In this document: positions 39,286-50,254 of the stretch, one piece after another
How the letters are laid out: every line of letters begins with the position of its first letter
Position numbering within the stretch: position 1 is the stretch's first letter
DNA from: an uncultured Pelagibacteraceae bacterium
GTDB taxonomy: Bacteria > Pseudomonadota > Alphaproteobacteria > Pelagibacterales > Pelagibacteraceae
Assembly (NCBI GenBank): GCA_902617025.1
Contig: CACMVB010000003.1
Coordinates: forward strand, 106,352 to 170,351
DNA length: 64,000 nt
Reading direction: 5' to 3'
Translations under genes and position numbers: made by a program
Notes under the pieces: model-generated
Told to the model about the DNA's origin: nothing
What the model saw: the letters and a program-made list of their open reading frames with translations, nothing else
Database searches by the model: none

Positions 39286-40908
39286 ATGGCGCGATATATA
39301 TTCGTAACTGGCGGCGTGGTTTCATCTTTAGGAAAAGGACTATCATCTGCATCATTAGCATACCTATTACAATCAAGAGGTTACAAAGTTAGGATTAGAA
39401 AACTTGATCCTTACCTCAACGTAGACCCAGGAACGATGAGCCCGTTTCAGCACGGAGAAGTTTTTGTAACAGACGATGGCGCAGAAACTGATTTAGATTT
39501 AGGACACTATGAAAGATTTTCAGGAATTTCTGCAAAAAAATCAGACAATATTACAACAGGCAAAATTTATAGCGATGTATTAAAAAGAGAAAGACAAGGT
39601 AAATACTTAGGAAAAACTGTACAGGTTATTCCCCACATTACTAATAGAATTAAAGAATTTATAAAAAATGACGTGAATAAAGAGGATTTTGTTATTTGTG
39701 AAATTGGAGGAACTGTTGGAGATATTGAGAGCCTTCCTTTTTTAGAGGCAATAAGACAATTTTCAAACGAGATAGGAAGATCAAATACTTTATTTATTCA
39801 TTTAACCTTAGTTCCCTATATGAGAGCTTCTGATGAAATTAAGACTAAACCAACCCAACATTCCGTCAAAGAACTTAGAAGTATAGGAATTCAACCAGAT
39901 ATAATTATATGTAGATCAGAAAGAACTATTCCACTAGATCAAAAAAAGAAAATTTCATTATTTTGTAATGTTGCAATTGAAGATGTCATTGAAACAGTTG
40001 ATGTAAAAACAATTTACGAAGCTCCAATAAGTTTTAACAAACAAAAACTAGATGAAAGAGTGCTAAAGTTTTTTAATATAAAATCAAGAAAAAAAGTTAA
40101 TCTTAACCCGTGGAGGAAAATTACTAATTTAGTTTTGAATACAAAAAAAAGAGTTAATATTGCTATTATCGGTAAGTATGTAGAATTAAAAGATGCTTAT
40201 AAATCATTAGATGAAGCTTTAACACATGGAGGAATAGCTAATAATTTAAAAGTAAATTTAATTAGAATCGAGTCTGATTATTTAAAACTAAATGAAATTA
40301 ACAAAAAATTAAAAGATGTTTCAGGAATTTTAATACCAGGTGGATTTGGAAAAAGAGGAACAGAGGGAAAAATAGCAGCAATAAATTTTGCAAGAATAAA
40401 TAAAATTCCATTTTTAGGTATATGTTTTGGAATGCAAATGGCAGTTATAGAATTTGCAAGAAATAAATTAAATGTGAAAAAAGCGACATCTAGTGAATTT
40501 GGCCCCTCAAAAGCTTCGGTAGTAGGTTTGATGAGCGAATGGATAAAAGATGGAAAATTAATGAAGGGAACTGATAAAAACTTAGGAGGTACAATGCGAT
40601 TAGGTAGTTATGAAGCGAGACTTAAAAAAGACACAAAAATAAGTAAGATATATAATGCATTAAAAATACAAGAAAGACATCGTCATCGATATGAAGTTAA
40701 TATCAATTACAAAGAGGAATTTGAAAAGAAAGGAATGATTTTTTCAGGCTTATCACCAGACAATCAATTACCTGAAATTGTAGAATTAAAAGATCATCCT
40801 TGGTTTATTGGAGTACAATTTCATCCTGAATTTAAATCTAGACCTTTAGCACCACATCCTCTATTCTCGTCATTTATAAAAGCTGCAAAAACAATTTCAA
40901 AAAAATGA
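39286..40908 (+). CDS. pyrG: CTP synthase
   Basis: [64 protein letters not shown]. Confidence 0.98.
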   Translation: MARYIFVTGGVVSSLGKGLSSASLAYLLQSRGYKVRIRKLDPYLNVDPGTMSPFQHGEVFVTDDGAETDLDLGHYERFSGISAKKSDNITTGKIYSDVLKRERQGKYLGKTVQVIPHITNRIKEFIKNDVNKEDFVICEIGGTVGDIESLPFLEAIRQFSNEIGRSNTLFIHLTLVPYMRASDEIKTKPTQHSVKELRSIGIQPDIIICRSERTIPLDQKKKISLFCNVAIEDVIETVDVKTIYEAPISFNKQKLDERVLKFFNIKSRKKVNLNPWRKITNLVLNTKKRVNIAIIGKYVELKDAYKSLDEALTHGGIANNLKVNLIRIESDYLKLNEINKKLKDVSGILIPGGFGKRGTEGKIAAINFARINKIPFLGICFGMQMAVIEFARNKLNVKKATSSEFGPSKASVVGLMSEWIKDGKLMKGTDKNLGGTMRLGSYEARLKKDTKISKIYNALKIQERHRHRYEVNINYKEEFEKKGMIFSGLSPDNQLPEIVELKDHPWFIGVQFHPEFKSRPLAPHPLFSSFIKAAKTISKK

Positions 40909-41726
40909 ATAATCATTCAGTAAAATGTTCAAATTTCGAAATAGCTAACAACAAACCTTTTACTTTGATTTCAGGTCCTTGCCAGCTTGAAAGTGAGGAG
41001 CATGCTATTAAAATTTCAACCGAATTAAAAAAAATTACTGATGAATTAGGTATAAACTTTATCTACAAAACATCTTTTGATAAAGCGAATAGGACAAGTC
41101 TTAAAGGCAAAAGGGGTATAGGGTTAGAAAGATCACTTCCAATTTTTGATAAGATAAGAAAAGAAGTCGGAGTGCCTGTTTTGACAGACGTTCACACTGT
41201 AGATCAATGTTCTATAATTTCAAATCACGTTGATGTTTTACAAATTCCCGCTTTTTTATGTAGACAAACAGATCTTTTAATTGCTGCAGCCAAAACAGGA
41301 AAGATAATTAATGTGAAAAAAGGACAATTTTTAGCTCCGTGGGATATGGCCAACGTAATAAAAAAGATTGAAGACTCAGGAAATAAAAATATTTTAATTA
41401 CAGAACGTGGAGCAAGTTTTGGGTACAATACTCTAGTGTCAGATATGAGATCATTGCCTATAATGTCAAAATTTGGTTTCCCAATTGTTTTTGATGCTAC
41501 ACACTCAGTTCAACAACCAGGTGGAATGGGGGAGAAAAGTGGAGGTCAAAGAGAATTTGTTCCGTTCCTTGCGCGGGCAGCTATTGCTGTTGGTGTAGGG
41601 GCAATTTTCATGGAAACTCACGAAGATCCGAATAACGCTCCATCAGACGGTCCAAATATGGTTCCACTAAAAGAAGTTAAAACTTTGTTAAAAAAACTTA
41701 CTGAGATTGACAAATTAATAAAATAA
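40905..41726 (+). CDS. kdsA: 3-deoxy-8-phosphooctulonate synthase
   Basis: [52 protein letters not shown]. Confidence 0.97.
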   Translation: MNNHSVKCSNFEIANNKPFTLISGPCQLESEEHAIKISTELKKITDELGINFIYKTSFDKANRTSLKGKRGIGLERSLPIFDKIRKEVGVPVLTDVHTVDQCSIISNHVDVLQIPAFLCRQTDLLIAAAKTGKIINVKKGQFLAPWDMANVIKKIEDSGNKNILITERGASFGYNTLVSDMRSLPIMSKFGFPIVFDATHSVQQPGGMGEKSGGQREFVPFLARAAIAVGVGAIFMETHEDPNNAPSDGPNMVPLKEVKTLLKKLTEIDKLIK

Positions 41727-41728
41727 AG

Positions 41729-42985
41729 ATGGTAAAAATTAAAAGTATTAAAGGCAGACAAGTCTTTGACAGTAGAGGAAATCCAACTGTGGAGGCAGAA
41801 GTTTTTCTAGAAAATAATATTTCTGCTACTGCGATTTCTCCATCTGGTGCATCAACTGGCGCTTTTGAAGCGCATGAATTAAGGGATAAAGATAAAAATA
41901 AATTTTTAGGTAAAAGCGTAAATATTGCTGTAGCAAATATAAATAACAAGATATCTGATAAACTAAAAGGATTTAACTCAGATGATCAAAAAAATATTGA
42001 TCAAGCATTGAGGGATTTAGATGGAAGTGAAAATAAAAAAAATTTAGGAGCTAATGCTACATTAGCAGTGTCATTGGCTAATTTTAAATGTTCAGCTTTA
42101 TCAAATAAAAAATCTTTATTTAGACATCTGGGAAATAATTTTTCTTTACCTATACCATTGATGAACATTATTAATGGCGGTGCACACGCTGACAATGATT
42201 TAAATGTTCAAGAATTTATGGTTAGACCTGACTCAGCCAAGAATTTCATGGATGCTATAGAGAAGTGTTATCTTGTAATTCAAAATTTAAAAAAATTGTT
42301 AAAATCTAACAAAATGCTCACCAATTTAGGAGATGAAGGCGGTTTTGCGCCATCAATCAATACTAATGAACAAGCTTTAGATTTAATTGTAGATGCAATT
42401 GAAAAGTCAAATTTAAAACCTGGAAAAGATATAGTTATTTGTTTAGATGTGGCTGCTAATGAATTGATCAATGAAAAAGGTGAATATTCAATCCAATCTA
42501 AGAGTTATACATCAGTTGAACAAAATATAAGTTATTATAAAAAACTTACATCGAGTTATCCTATTAAATCTATTGAGGATCCATTTGCTGAAGAGGATTG
42601 GGAATCTTGGAAAAAAATTACAAACGAAATAGGCAAAAATGTTCAAATTGTTGGAGATGATCTATTTGTAACTAATGAAAAGCGTTTGAGCAAAGGAATA
42701 AAAGAAAAGTCAGCAAATTCTATTCTAGTAAAACCAAATCAAATTGGCACTTTAACTGAGACTTTAGATGTAATATCAATTGCAAAAAAAGCTAATTTTA
42801 ACACAATTATTTCTCACAGATCTGGAGATACTGAAGATACATTTATTGCTGATTTGGCTTCGGCGACAATGTCATCTCAAATTAAAACTGGATCTTTAGC
42901 AAGATCCGAAAGAGTCGCTAAATACAATAGATTATTACGTATCGAAGAAGAGCTTGGAAATCAGGCCAAAATGGCTAAAATCTAG
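41729..42985 (+). CDS. eno: Enolase
   Basis: GRQVFDSRGNPTVEAEV, GDEGGFAPSI, SIEDPFAEEDWE, VGDDLFVTN, SHRSGDTEDTFIADLA. Confidence 0.98.
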   Translation: MVKIKSIKGRQVFDSRGNPTVEAEVFLENNISATAISPSGASTGAFEAHELRDKDKNKFLGKSVNIAVANINNKISDKLKGFNSDDQKNIDQALRDLDGSENKKNLGANATLAVSLANFKCSALSNKKSLFRHLGNNFSLPIPLMNIINGGAHADNDLNVQEFMVRPDSAKNFMDAIEKCYLVIQNLKKLLKSNKMLTNLGDEGGFAPSINTNEQALDLIVDAIEKSNLKPGKDIVICLDVAANELINEKGEYSIQSKSYTSVEQNISYYKKLTSSYPIKSIEDPFAEEDWESWKKITNEIGKNVQIVGDDLFVTNEKRLSKGIKEKSANSILVKPNQIGTLTETLDVISIAKKANFNTIISHRSGDTEDTFIADLASATMSSQIKTGSLARSERVAKYNRLLRIEEELGNQAKMAKI

Positions 42986-42988
42986 CTA

Positions 42989-43282
42989 ATGCGACTTATT
43001 GAAAGTTTAAAGAAAAAAAAATTTATATTATTTAATATCTTTTTTACCCTTTATATAAGCATTAATTTAATTGGAGGTGAAAGAGGACTAATTTCTTATT
43101 ATGATAAAAATAAAGTTTACGAAGGACTCAAAAATAAAGAAAAAGAGATTTCAGGTAAATTAAAAGATTTAGATCATAAAATAGCATTAATCAAAAAAAA
43201 TGATTTTGACTATTTAGATATGCTTTATAGAGAAAAATTTAAGTATGGGACAAAAGATGAGATTATTATCAAATTAAAATGA
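42989..43282 (+). CDS. ftsB: FtsB/DivIC-family septum formation initiator
   Basis: Single TM plus coiled-coil, [21 protein letters not shown]; immediately downstream of eno. Confidence 0.82.
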   Translation: MRLIESLKKKKFILFNIFFTLYISINLIGGERGLISYYDKNKVYEGLKNKEKEISGKLKDLDHKIALIKKNDFDYLDMLYREKFKYGTKDEIIIKLK

Positions 43283-44223
43283 GCCAGAAACCTAGACATC
43301 CAGAAAAAGTAAACAAACCAACTAATCCAATTAAAAAGAAGCCTGAATGGATCAGGTCAAAAATAATTGACTCACAAATTTTCTTTCAGACAAAACAAGT
43401 TGTTAATCAAAATAATCTTGTTACTGTTTGTCAGGAAGCTAACTGCCCGAACATTACTGAATGCTGGAGTAAAAAGCACGCAACATTTATGATTATGGGA
43501 GATACATGTACAAGAGCATGTGCATTTTGTGATGTTAAAACTGGCAAACCAACTGATTTAGATATTTATGAACCAGCTAAAATTTCTAAAGCTGTTAAAG
43601 ATTTAAATTTAAAACATGTAGTTATTACATCAGTGGATAGAGATGATCTTGATGACGGTGGGTCGGAGCATTTTTATAAAGTTGTTAAAGCGACAAGAGA
43701 AAAAAATCCTGAAACATCGATCGAAGTTTTAACGCCTGATTTTTTGAGAAAAGGCGAAGCTTATAAAAAGATTTTAAAAGCTGATCTTGACGTTTTTAAT
43801 CATAACATCGAAACAGTTCCAAGACTTTACACAACAGTTAGACCAGGGGCTCGATATTTTGCTTCATTAGAGCTTTTAAAGAATGCAAAAAAATCTAATA
43901 AAAAAGTTTTTACGAAATCTGGAATAATGGTTGGTTTAGGAGAAAATAAAGAAGAAGTAATTCAAGTTATGGATGACCTTAGATCTGCTGAAGTTGATTT
44001 TATTACCATAGGACAATATTTGCAACCATCTCCAAAACATCATCCATTAAATCGTTACTATCATCCTGATGAATTTAAAGAGTTCGAGCAAATAGCTAAG
44101 ACAAAAGGGTTTTTACTTGTTTCTTCATCACCTCTAACAAGATCTTCTTATCACGCAGACGAAGATTTTAGAAAATTACAGGACGCAAGAAACAAACAGC
44201 TTGAATGTCTTCCGCATCAATAA
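43279..44223 (+). CDS. lipA: Lipoyl synthase
   Basis: [57 protein letters not shown]. Confidence 0.97.
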   Translation: MSQKPRHPEKVNKPTNPIKKKPEWIRSKIIDSQIFFQTKQVVNQNNLVTVCQEANCPNITECWSKKHATFMIMGDTCTRACAFCDVKTGKPTDLDIYEPAKISKAVKDLNLKHVVITSVDRDDLDDGGSEHFYKVVKATREKNPETSIEVLTPDFLRKGEAYKKILKADLDVFNHNIETVPRLYTTVRPGARYFASLELLKNAKKSNKKVFTKSGIMVGLGENKEEVIQVMDDLRSAEVDFITIGQYLQPSPKHHPLNRYYHPDEFKEFEQIAKTKGFLLVSSSPLTRSSYHADEDFRKLQDARNKQLECLPHQ

Positions 44224-44648
44224 AAAAGATTATCCCTTGTAAGAAAGAACAACTAGTTGAAATGGTTCTTGATATCGAAAAATATCCAGAATTTGTTCCT
44301 TGGTGTATTGAGGGAAAAGTTAATGATAAAAATGAAAGTTCTGATTTAATTACTTTCAATGGAGATTTAAAAGTAGGGAAGAGCATTTTGAACGAGACTT
44401 TTTCAAGCCACGTATCTTATTATAAAGAAAAAGATACTATTATTGTAACAAATCTTGATGGGCCGCTTAAACACTTAAAAAATGAGTGGAAATTTAAAGA
44501 AGTAAACAATTCGACACAGCTTGAATTTTTTATTGATTTTGAATTGAAAAATCCAATTTTGAATGGGATAATGAAAAAATCTTTTGAGCTTGGTTTAAAT
44601 AAAATTGCCAAAGCTTTTGAAGAGAGAGCGATTAAATTATATAAATAA
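44205..44648 (+). CDS. COQ10/RatA-type polyketide cyclase-like (START-fold) protein
   Basis: [30 protein letters not shown]-type region; overlaps lipA end. Confidence 0.88.
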   Translation: MSSASIKKIIPCKKEQLVEMVLDIEKYPEFVPWCIEGKVNDKNESSDLITFNGDLKVGKSILNETFSSHVSYYKEKDTIIVTNLDGPLKHLKNEWKFKEVNNSTQLEFFIDFELKNPILNGIMKKSFELGLNKIAKAFEERAIKLYK

Positions 44649-44959
44649 TGTTTACAATATCATCTTTATTAATTTTGTTTATTTTAACTTTTAAATTCTT
44701 ATCCTCATATATCAAAACGATTAGAACAGGTGACCCTAATGAAACAAATTTAACTTATTGGATGTTTTCATATGATTTCAAGTCTCAAAACCAAGAGTGG
44801 GTTCCTGAAGATAAAAAATTATTACAAAGAAAAAGGGCTAGAAATTTTTTAGTCTTTTTACTATATTTAATAGCCTTCAGTATTTTCTTACTACTCAACA
44901 GTTTTACAGCCCATCTATTAGATGTAATTGTTAACCCTGAGTTTAGCTATCCTGTTTAA
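44648..44959 (+). CDS. Hypothetical two-TM membrane protein
   Basis: Coupled to the upstream gene; two hydrophobic segments. Confidence 0.6.
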   Translation: MFTISSLLILFILTFKFLSSYIKTIRTGDPNETNLTYWMFSYDFKSQNQEWVPEDKKLLQRKRARNFLVFLLYLIAFSIFLLLNSFTAHLLDVIVNPEFSYPV

Positions 44960-45425
44960 TCAGTTGTGCTAATAAATTTAGAGACTTTTTTACCGTTTGC
45001 TTTTGAATAAAAATTCTTCCTTTATTCTTAAAGTTGCATTTATTAACAACAACTTTTTTTCCGACCCTAATTCCAATATAAACCAAACCAACTGGTTTTT
45101 GTTTAGATCCTCCTTTAGGACCAGCTATTCCCGTTATCGAAACACAGACTTTTGATTTACTGATTTTACTTAGGTTATTAACCATAGCCAAACAACATTG
45201 AACACTTACAGCACCAAATTTTTTAATTATTTTTTCTGGAACCTTTAATATGCTTGTTTTTGACTGATTAGAATAAGTAACTAAACCAATCGTAAAAACT
45301 TTTGACGAACCGCTAACTGATGTCATAGCACTAGAAAGCATTCCACCAGTACAAGACTCTGCGATTGCAATCTTTTGTTTTTTTCTTAAAAGTAGTGAAA
45401 CTATATTTTTATTTAATGCCATCAC
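44943..45425 (-). CDS. pncC: CinA C-terminal-domain nicotinamide-nucleotide amidohydrolase
   Basis: IAIAESCTGGMLSSAMTSVSGSSKVF, SITGIAGPKGGSKQKPVGLVYIG. Confidence 0.92.
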   Translation of the reverse strand: MMALNKNIVSLLLRKKQKIAIAESCTGGMLSSAMTSVSGSSKVFTIGLVTYSNQSKTSILKVPEKIIKKFGAVSVQCCLAMVNNLSKISKSKVCVSITGIAGPKGGSKQKPVGLVYIGIRVGKKVVVNKCNFKNKGRIFIQKQTVKKSLNLLAQLIKQDS

Positions 45426-45925
45426 AAAAACTTAGATTTTATTATCATAAAAATTATTAATGTAAGTACAACATATAAGCCTGCAATTATATCATCAAAT
45501 ATAACACCAAAACTATTTTTAAATTTTTTATCGAAGAAATTAATTGGAAATGGTTTTTTGATATCAAAAAATCTAAATAAAATAAAAATATATAAATAAA
45601 ACAAAACTGCTTCTTTCGCGTCCTTTGTTATACCATGTGAGATTTCATATAGGTAAATTGGAATAGATTGACCAATAAATTCATCTATAACAACCTCTTT
45701 AGGATCTTTATTTTCTTTGTGATTTATAAATTCAGATATTGCATAAAAAGAATATATAAAAACTATTAATAAAACTGTTAAAATTATATTACTGGAAAGA
45801 TCAATTACATGAAATAAACTGTATAAAAAAATAGTTGTAACTAAAGAAGCAATAGTCCCAGGAGCAAATCTTAACGATCCAATGCCAAAACATGTTACAA
45901 ACAAGTAATTTATAGTTTTAATCAT
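45422..45925 (-). CDS. pgpA: Phosphatidylglycerophosphatase A
   Basis: CFGIGSLRFAPGTIASL, KEVVIDEFIGQSIPI, FRFFDIKKPFPI. Confidence 0.9.
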   Translation of the reverse strand: MIKTINYLFVTCFGIGSLRFAPGTIASLVTTIFLYSLFHVIDLSSNIILTVLLIVFIYSFYAISEFINHKENKDPKEVVIDEFIGQSIPIYLYEISHGITKDAKEAVLFYLYIFILFRFFDIKKPFPINFFDKKFKNSFGVIFDDIIAGLYVVLTLIIFMIIKSKFL

Positions 45926-47063
45926 ATTTAATCACTGAACAAACAACTTCGCACGCTATTGCTTTTTCTTTACCTATGATACCTAATTTTTCAGTTGTTT
46001 TTCCTTTAATGTTAATCTGACTTTTTGAAATTTCACAAAGTCTAGCAATATTATCAATCATTTTATTTTTAAACTTTTTGATTTTAGGTGTTTGAGTAAT
46101 AATATTGATATCAATATTATTTATAAAATAACCTTTTAATTTAATTTGTTTTAAAACATACTGTAGTAAAACTGTAGATCTGATGTTTTTAAATTTTTTA
46201 CTTTGATCTGAAAACATTTGACCTATATCTCCCATCTTACATGCGCCTAAAATCGCATCAGTGATCGAATGTAGAACTGGATCTCCATCAGAATGTCCCA
46301 ATGTTCCTAGTTTTGATTTAAATTTTAATCCCGCTAGATAAAGTTTTCTTTTTGGAGCAAGTCTATGAACATCAAAACCTATTCCAACACTTTGATTAGT
46401 TTTATAAATACTCCTTAGATTTTCAAAATCTGATTTATCTGTAATCTTAAAATTGTCCTTTTCACCCTCAATAAACTTAACTTTATTTAAATCCATATAT
46501 AAAGAGATATCGTCATCTTTGTACTTACCAGAATTTGACTTATGTAAGTAATAGATCTCTTTTAGATTAAAAGCTTGAGGTGTTTGAGTTAAAAAAAAAT
46601 TTTCTCTTTTTTTACCAACTAAGTATTCTTCCTTACTAGAGTCTATGATTTGTTTTAATGCATCTTGAACTTTTATTTTAGGAACCACTGCTCTTGCGTT
46701 ATTCATACTTTTTAATATTTTTTCTAAAAATTTTGTTGAAAAGTTTGGCCTAGCAACATCATGAATTAAAACTTTCGATGCTTTTTTTTGATTAATTAAA
46801 TACTTAAGAGCGTTAAACGTAGATTGTTGTCTATTTTTTCCTCCAGTAATTAGTTTTACATTTTTAAGCTTCAGTGATTTGACTCGTTTTAAGTCTTTTT
46901 TATTATAGACTAGAACTATCTTTTTAATCTCTTTAAATTTATGTGCTTTATTAAGGTTAATTTCAATTAATGATTTGCCCCCAATTTTTTGATATGGTTT
47001 GCCAATATTAGACCTAAATCTATGGCTATTACCTGCAGCTAGAATTATTAAACAAAAACTCAT
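45918..47063 (-). CDS. ispDF: Bifunctional IspD/IspF enzyme
   Basis: N-terminal cytidylyltransferase (ILAAGNSHRFRSNIGKPYQKIGG, VLIHDVARPNF) fused to IspF (GIGFDVHRL, LGHSDGDPVLHSITDAILGA). Confidence 0.95.
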   Translation of the reverse strand: MSFCLIILAAGNSHRFRSNIGKPYQKIGGKSLIEINLNKAHKFKEIKKIVLVYNKKDLKRVKSLKLKNVKLITGGKNRQQSTFNALKYLINQKKASKVLIHDVARPNFSTKFLEKILKSMNNARAVVPKIKVQDALKQIIDSSKEEYLVGKKRENFFLTQTPQAFNLKEIYYLHKSNSGKYKDDDISLYMDLNKVKFIEGEKDNFKITDKSDFENLRSIYKTNQSVGIGFDVHRLAPKRKLYLAGLKFKSKLGTLGHSDGDPVLHSITDAILGACKMGDIGQMFSDQSKKFKNIRSTVLLQYVLKQIKLKGYFINNIDINIITQTPKIKKFKNKMIDNIARLCEISKSQINIKGKTTEKLGIIGKEKAIACEVVCSVIKYD

Positions 47064-47111
47064 GGTATAAACTTATATTATATTTATATAGATATTTAAT
47101 GCTTATTTAAG

Positions 47112-48893
47112 ATGTTTAAGATAATTAAAAACTTTAACTGGATTATTTTATCCTCATTTTTATGTATTTTCATGGGGATAATAACTTTTTTGACCTTTAT
47201 CAATGAGGGATTTGTTCCGTTAACAGATAAAAATCTACAAACACTTTTAATAATCGATATTTTATTACTTCTTATTTTTTTTTCACTTATTTTTAAAAAT
47301 TTCTATAGATTTTATTACACTGGCAAAAAAAATAAAAAAGGATCTCAAACTAATTTAAAATATATTTCCGTTTTTTCTCTTTTTACAGTTATACCATCAT
47401 TGATTGTTGCGATATTTTCACTCTTTATTTTTAATTTTGGAATTCAGAACTTTTTTGATAAACAAATTACAAAAGCCGTAAATAACTCATTTGATGTAGC
47501 AAAAAATTATTTAGAGGAAAGCAAAGAAAATGTTTTATCTGATGTGATATTAATGAGTGTTGGCTTGAATAGAGCTTCAAATGAATATTATTCTAACCCT
47601 AATCGTTTTAAAAATGTGATAAGGGCAGAAAAATTACTTAGACGGATTGATGATGTTTACCTAATCGATAGCTTAGGTAATATATTATTATCTGATGTAA
47701 GAGATATAACGGAGGAATTTGTTATTCCTTCGGATGAAGATTATGATCAAGTTTTAGAGGGTAAACCCGTTTTTGTATCAAATAATTTAGAAAACAAAAC
47801 AACTGTAATGGTTAAATTAACATCCTTGGTTGACACCTATCTTTATATATCAAGAAATATTGATACTGAAATTCTAAGATATTTGAATGAAACCGAAGAA
47901 GCGGTTAGTTTTTATTATTCAGTTGAAAATAGTCAAACTGGAATAAAAGTCACTTTTGCAATAATATATATAATTGTAGTTACTTTATTATTATTTCTTT
48001 CTACTTCAATAGCAATTACCTTCGCCTCTAGACTTACAAAACCTATAATAAATTTAATAGGTGCATCCGACTCAATTAGCAAGGGTACATTTGATGTTAA
48101 GGTACCTGAACTTGAGGGAGATGATGAATTTAAAGAGTTAAATAAAAATTTTAATCTAATGATACAAAGATTAAAAGAACAGCAAGATAAATTATTGTTA
48201 ACAGAGAGATACGAAGCATGGGAAAGTGTTGCAAGGAAACTTGCCCACGAGATAAAAAACCCGTTAACGCCTATTCAGCTATCAATAGACAGTTTGAGAG
48301 AGAAGTATAAAAATAAATTAAATAACGCTAATCAAGACTTCGAAAAATATTTAGAAACAATAAATAGACAAATTAAAGAAATTGAAAAACTAGTAAATGA
48401 ATTTTCAAATTTTGCTAGAATGCCAAGACCAATTCTAAAAAGATTGAGTGTTGAAAAATTAATCAAAAAAACTTTAGATTTTATTAAACTTACTTCAAAA
48501 AATTCTATTAATCTAAAAGTTAATAAAAAAAATGCTTATGTAAATGGAGATGAAGATCAGCTTAATAGAGTCTTTATAAATTTAATCAAAAACTCAGAGG
48601 AAGCCTTTTTAGATATTTTTGAAAAAGACCCTAATTTTAAAGGTAATATTGTCATAGAAATTGACGATAATAATGATTATATAACTTGTAGGTTGACAGA
48701 CAATGGGCCAGGTATTACAGACGCTAAAAAAGCCATGACACCTTATTTCACAACAAAAAAATCGGGGACAGGTCTAGGTTTGCCTATTGTAACTAAAATA
48801 ATTAATGAACACTCAGGATACATATCAATATCAAACAAAAAAAAAGAAACTGGAGCGGTAATTAATATTTCATTACCAAAATTTAATGCATAA
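47112..48893 (+). CDS. ntrY: NtrY-family sensor histidine kinase
   Basis: Multi-TM N terminus, HAMP, ARKLAHEIKNPLTPIQLSIDSLR H-box, GTGLGLPIV G-box. Confidence 0.93.
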   Translation: MFKIIKNFNWIILSSFLCIFMGIITFLTFINEGFVPLTDKNLQTLLIIDILLLLIFFSLIFKNFYRFYYTGKKNKKGSQTNLKYISVFSLFTVIPSLIVAIFSLFIFNFGIQNFFDKQITKAVNNSFDVAKNYLEESKENVLSDVILMSVGLNRASNEYYSNPNRFKNVIRAEKLLRRIDDVYLIDSLGNILLSDVRDITEEFVIPSDEDYDQVLEGKPVFVSNNLENKTTVMVKLTSLVDTYLYISRNIDTEILRYLNETEEAVSFYYSVENSQTGIKVTFAIIYIIVVTLLLFLSTSIAITFASRLTKPIINLIGASDSISKGTFDVKVPELEGDDEFKELNKNFNLMIQRLKEQQDKLLLTERYEAWESVARKLAHEIKNPLTPIQLSIDSLREKYKNKLNNANQDFEKYLETINRQIKEIEKLVNEFSNFARMPRPILKRLSVEKLIKKTLDFIKLTSKNSINLKVNKKNAYVNGDEDQLNRVFINLIKNSEEAFLDIFEKDPNFKGNIVIEIDDNNDYITCRLTDNGPGITDAKKAMTPYFTTKKSGTGLGLPIVTKIINEHSGYISISNKKKETGAVINISLPKFNA

Positions 48894-50253
48894 AGAAATT
48901 TTAGTCATAGATGATAATCCTGATATAAGATTACTTGTTAGCAACATCCTAAAGGAACAAAATTTTATAGTTAGAACAGCTGCAAATTATGATCAAGCTG
49001 TTTTTGAAATAAACAAAAAATTACCAGATCTTGCAATAATAGATATTAAGCTTGATAAAGTAGATAAAGATGGAATTGATTTACTTAAGTTGATCACTAG
49101 TAAAGAGAAATTAATTCCAGTTATAATGATTTCAGGTCACGCTACAGTACAAATTGCTGTAGAAGCAACACGACTAGGTGCTTATGAATTTATAGAAAAA
49201 CCTTTCTCAAAAGAAAAAATTCTTAATTATATTAACAGAGCTCTTGAGTCTTATGAGCTAAAAAAGGAAAAAAATATTATAGAAAATAAACTATTTCATT
49301 CTTTCGATTTAATTGGAAAAAGTATCTCAATAATAAAAGTAAAAAAAATAATTGATAAATTATCCAACTCAGAAAGCAGAGTGTTAATTTCTGGTCCAAC
49401 AGGTGCTGGAAAAGAGCTTGTGGCTAGAAAGATCCATAAAAATTCTAATCGATCAAATAAACCATTTGTAATAATAAATGCAGCTCTATTAAAAGAAAAT
49501 ACTTATGAAAAAGAATTATTTGGTGAAGAATTCGAAGATGGGAATATATCTTATGGAGCTCTTGAAAGAGCAAATAAAGGCACATTGTTAATTGATGAGG
49601 TTTCAGAAATTCCATTTGAAACCCAAGCTAACGTCTTAAGAGTTTTAATTGATCAAAAATTCAAAAGATTAAATGGCTCTAAAGATATAAACGTAAATAT
49701 AAGGTTAATTTCCTCTAGCTCAAAAGATTTAGAAGATTTAGTAAAGATAAATAAATTTAGAGAGGATCTCTTCCACAGATTAAATGTTATACCAATACAA
49801 CTTTCACCTTTGAGTTCAAGGACTGAGGATATTCCATTATTAATAGACTACTTCAAAGATAAACTTTCTGAGATCAATGGCGTGCAACAACCAAATATAA
49901 ATATAAACAATGATAGTTTATATACATATAGCTGGCCTGGAAATGTAAGAGAATTGAGAAATTTAGTAGAAAGAATTACTATTCTTTCATCAAATGAAAC
50001 TAAATCTAATATAAATAAAATTATTGATGATATATTAAATCCTAAGACAACACTAGTTTCAAACAAAGATCTGTTTGAAAAATCTTTTTCTTCGCCACTA
50101 AAAGAGGCGAGAAAACATTTTGAAAAAGAGTATTTAACCACTCAACTAAAAAAAAATCATGGCAATATATCTAAAACAGCTGATTTTATTGGCATGGAAA
50201 GATCTGCACTTCATAGAAAATTAAAAGAGCTTGGAATAAAAGGCATAAATTAA
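48886..50253 (+). CDS. ntrX: NtrX-family response regulator (receiver-AAA+-Fis HTH)
   Basis: ILVIDDNPDIRLLV, SGPTGAGKELVARKIH, GTLLIDEVSEIP, YSWPGNVRELRNLVERI, Fis HTH; no GAFTGA loop. Confidence 0.93.
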   Translation: MHKEILVIDDNPDIRLLVSNILKEQNFIVRTAANYDQAVFEINKKLPDLAIIDIKLDKVDKDGIDLLKLITSKEKLIPVIMISGHATVQIAVEATRLGAYEFIEKPFSKEKILNYINRALESYELKKEKNIIENKLFHSFDLIGKSISIIKVKKIIDKLSNSESRVLISGPTGAGKELVARKIHKNSNRSNKPFVIINAALLKENTYEKELFGEEFEDGNISYGALERANKGTLLIDEVSEIPFETQANVLRVLIDQKFKRLNGSKDINVNIRLISSSSKDLEDLVKINKFREDLFHRLNVIPIQLSPLSSRTEDIPLLIDYFKDKLSEINGVQQPNININNDSLYTYSWPGNVRELRNLVERITILSSNETKSNINKIIDDILNPKTTLVSNKDLFEKSFSSPLKEARKHFEKEYLTTQLKKNHGNISKTADFIGMERSALHRKLKELGIKGIN

Positions 50254-50254
50254 G

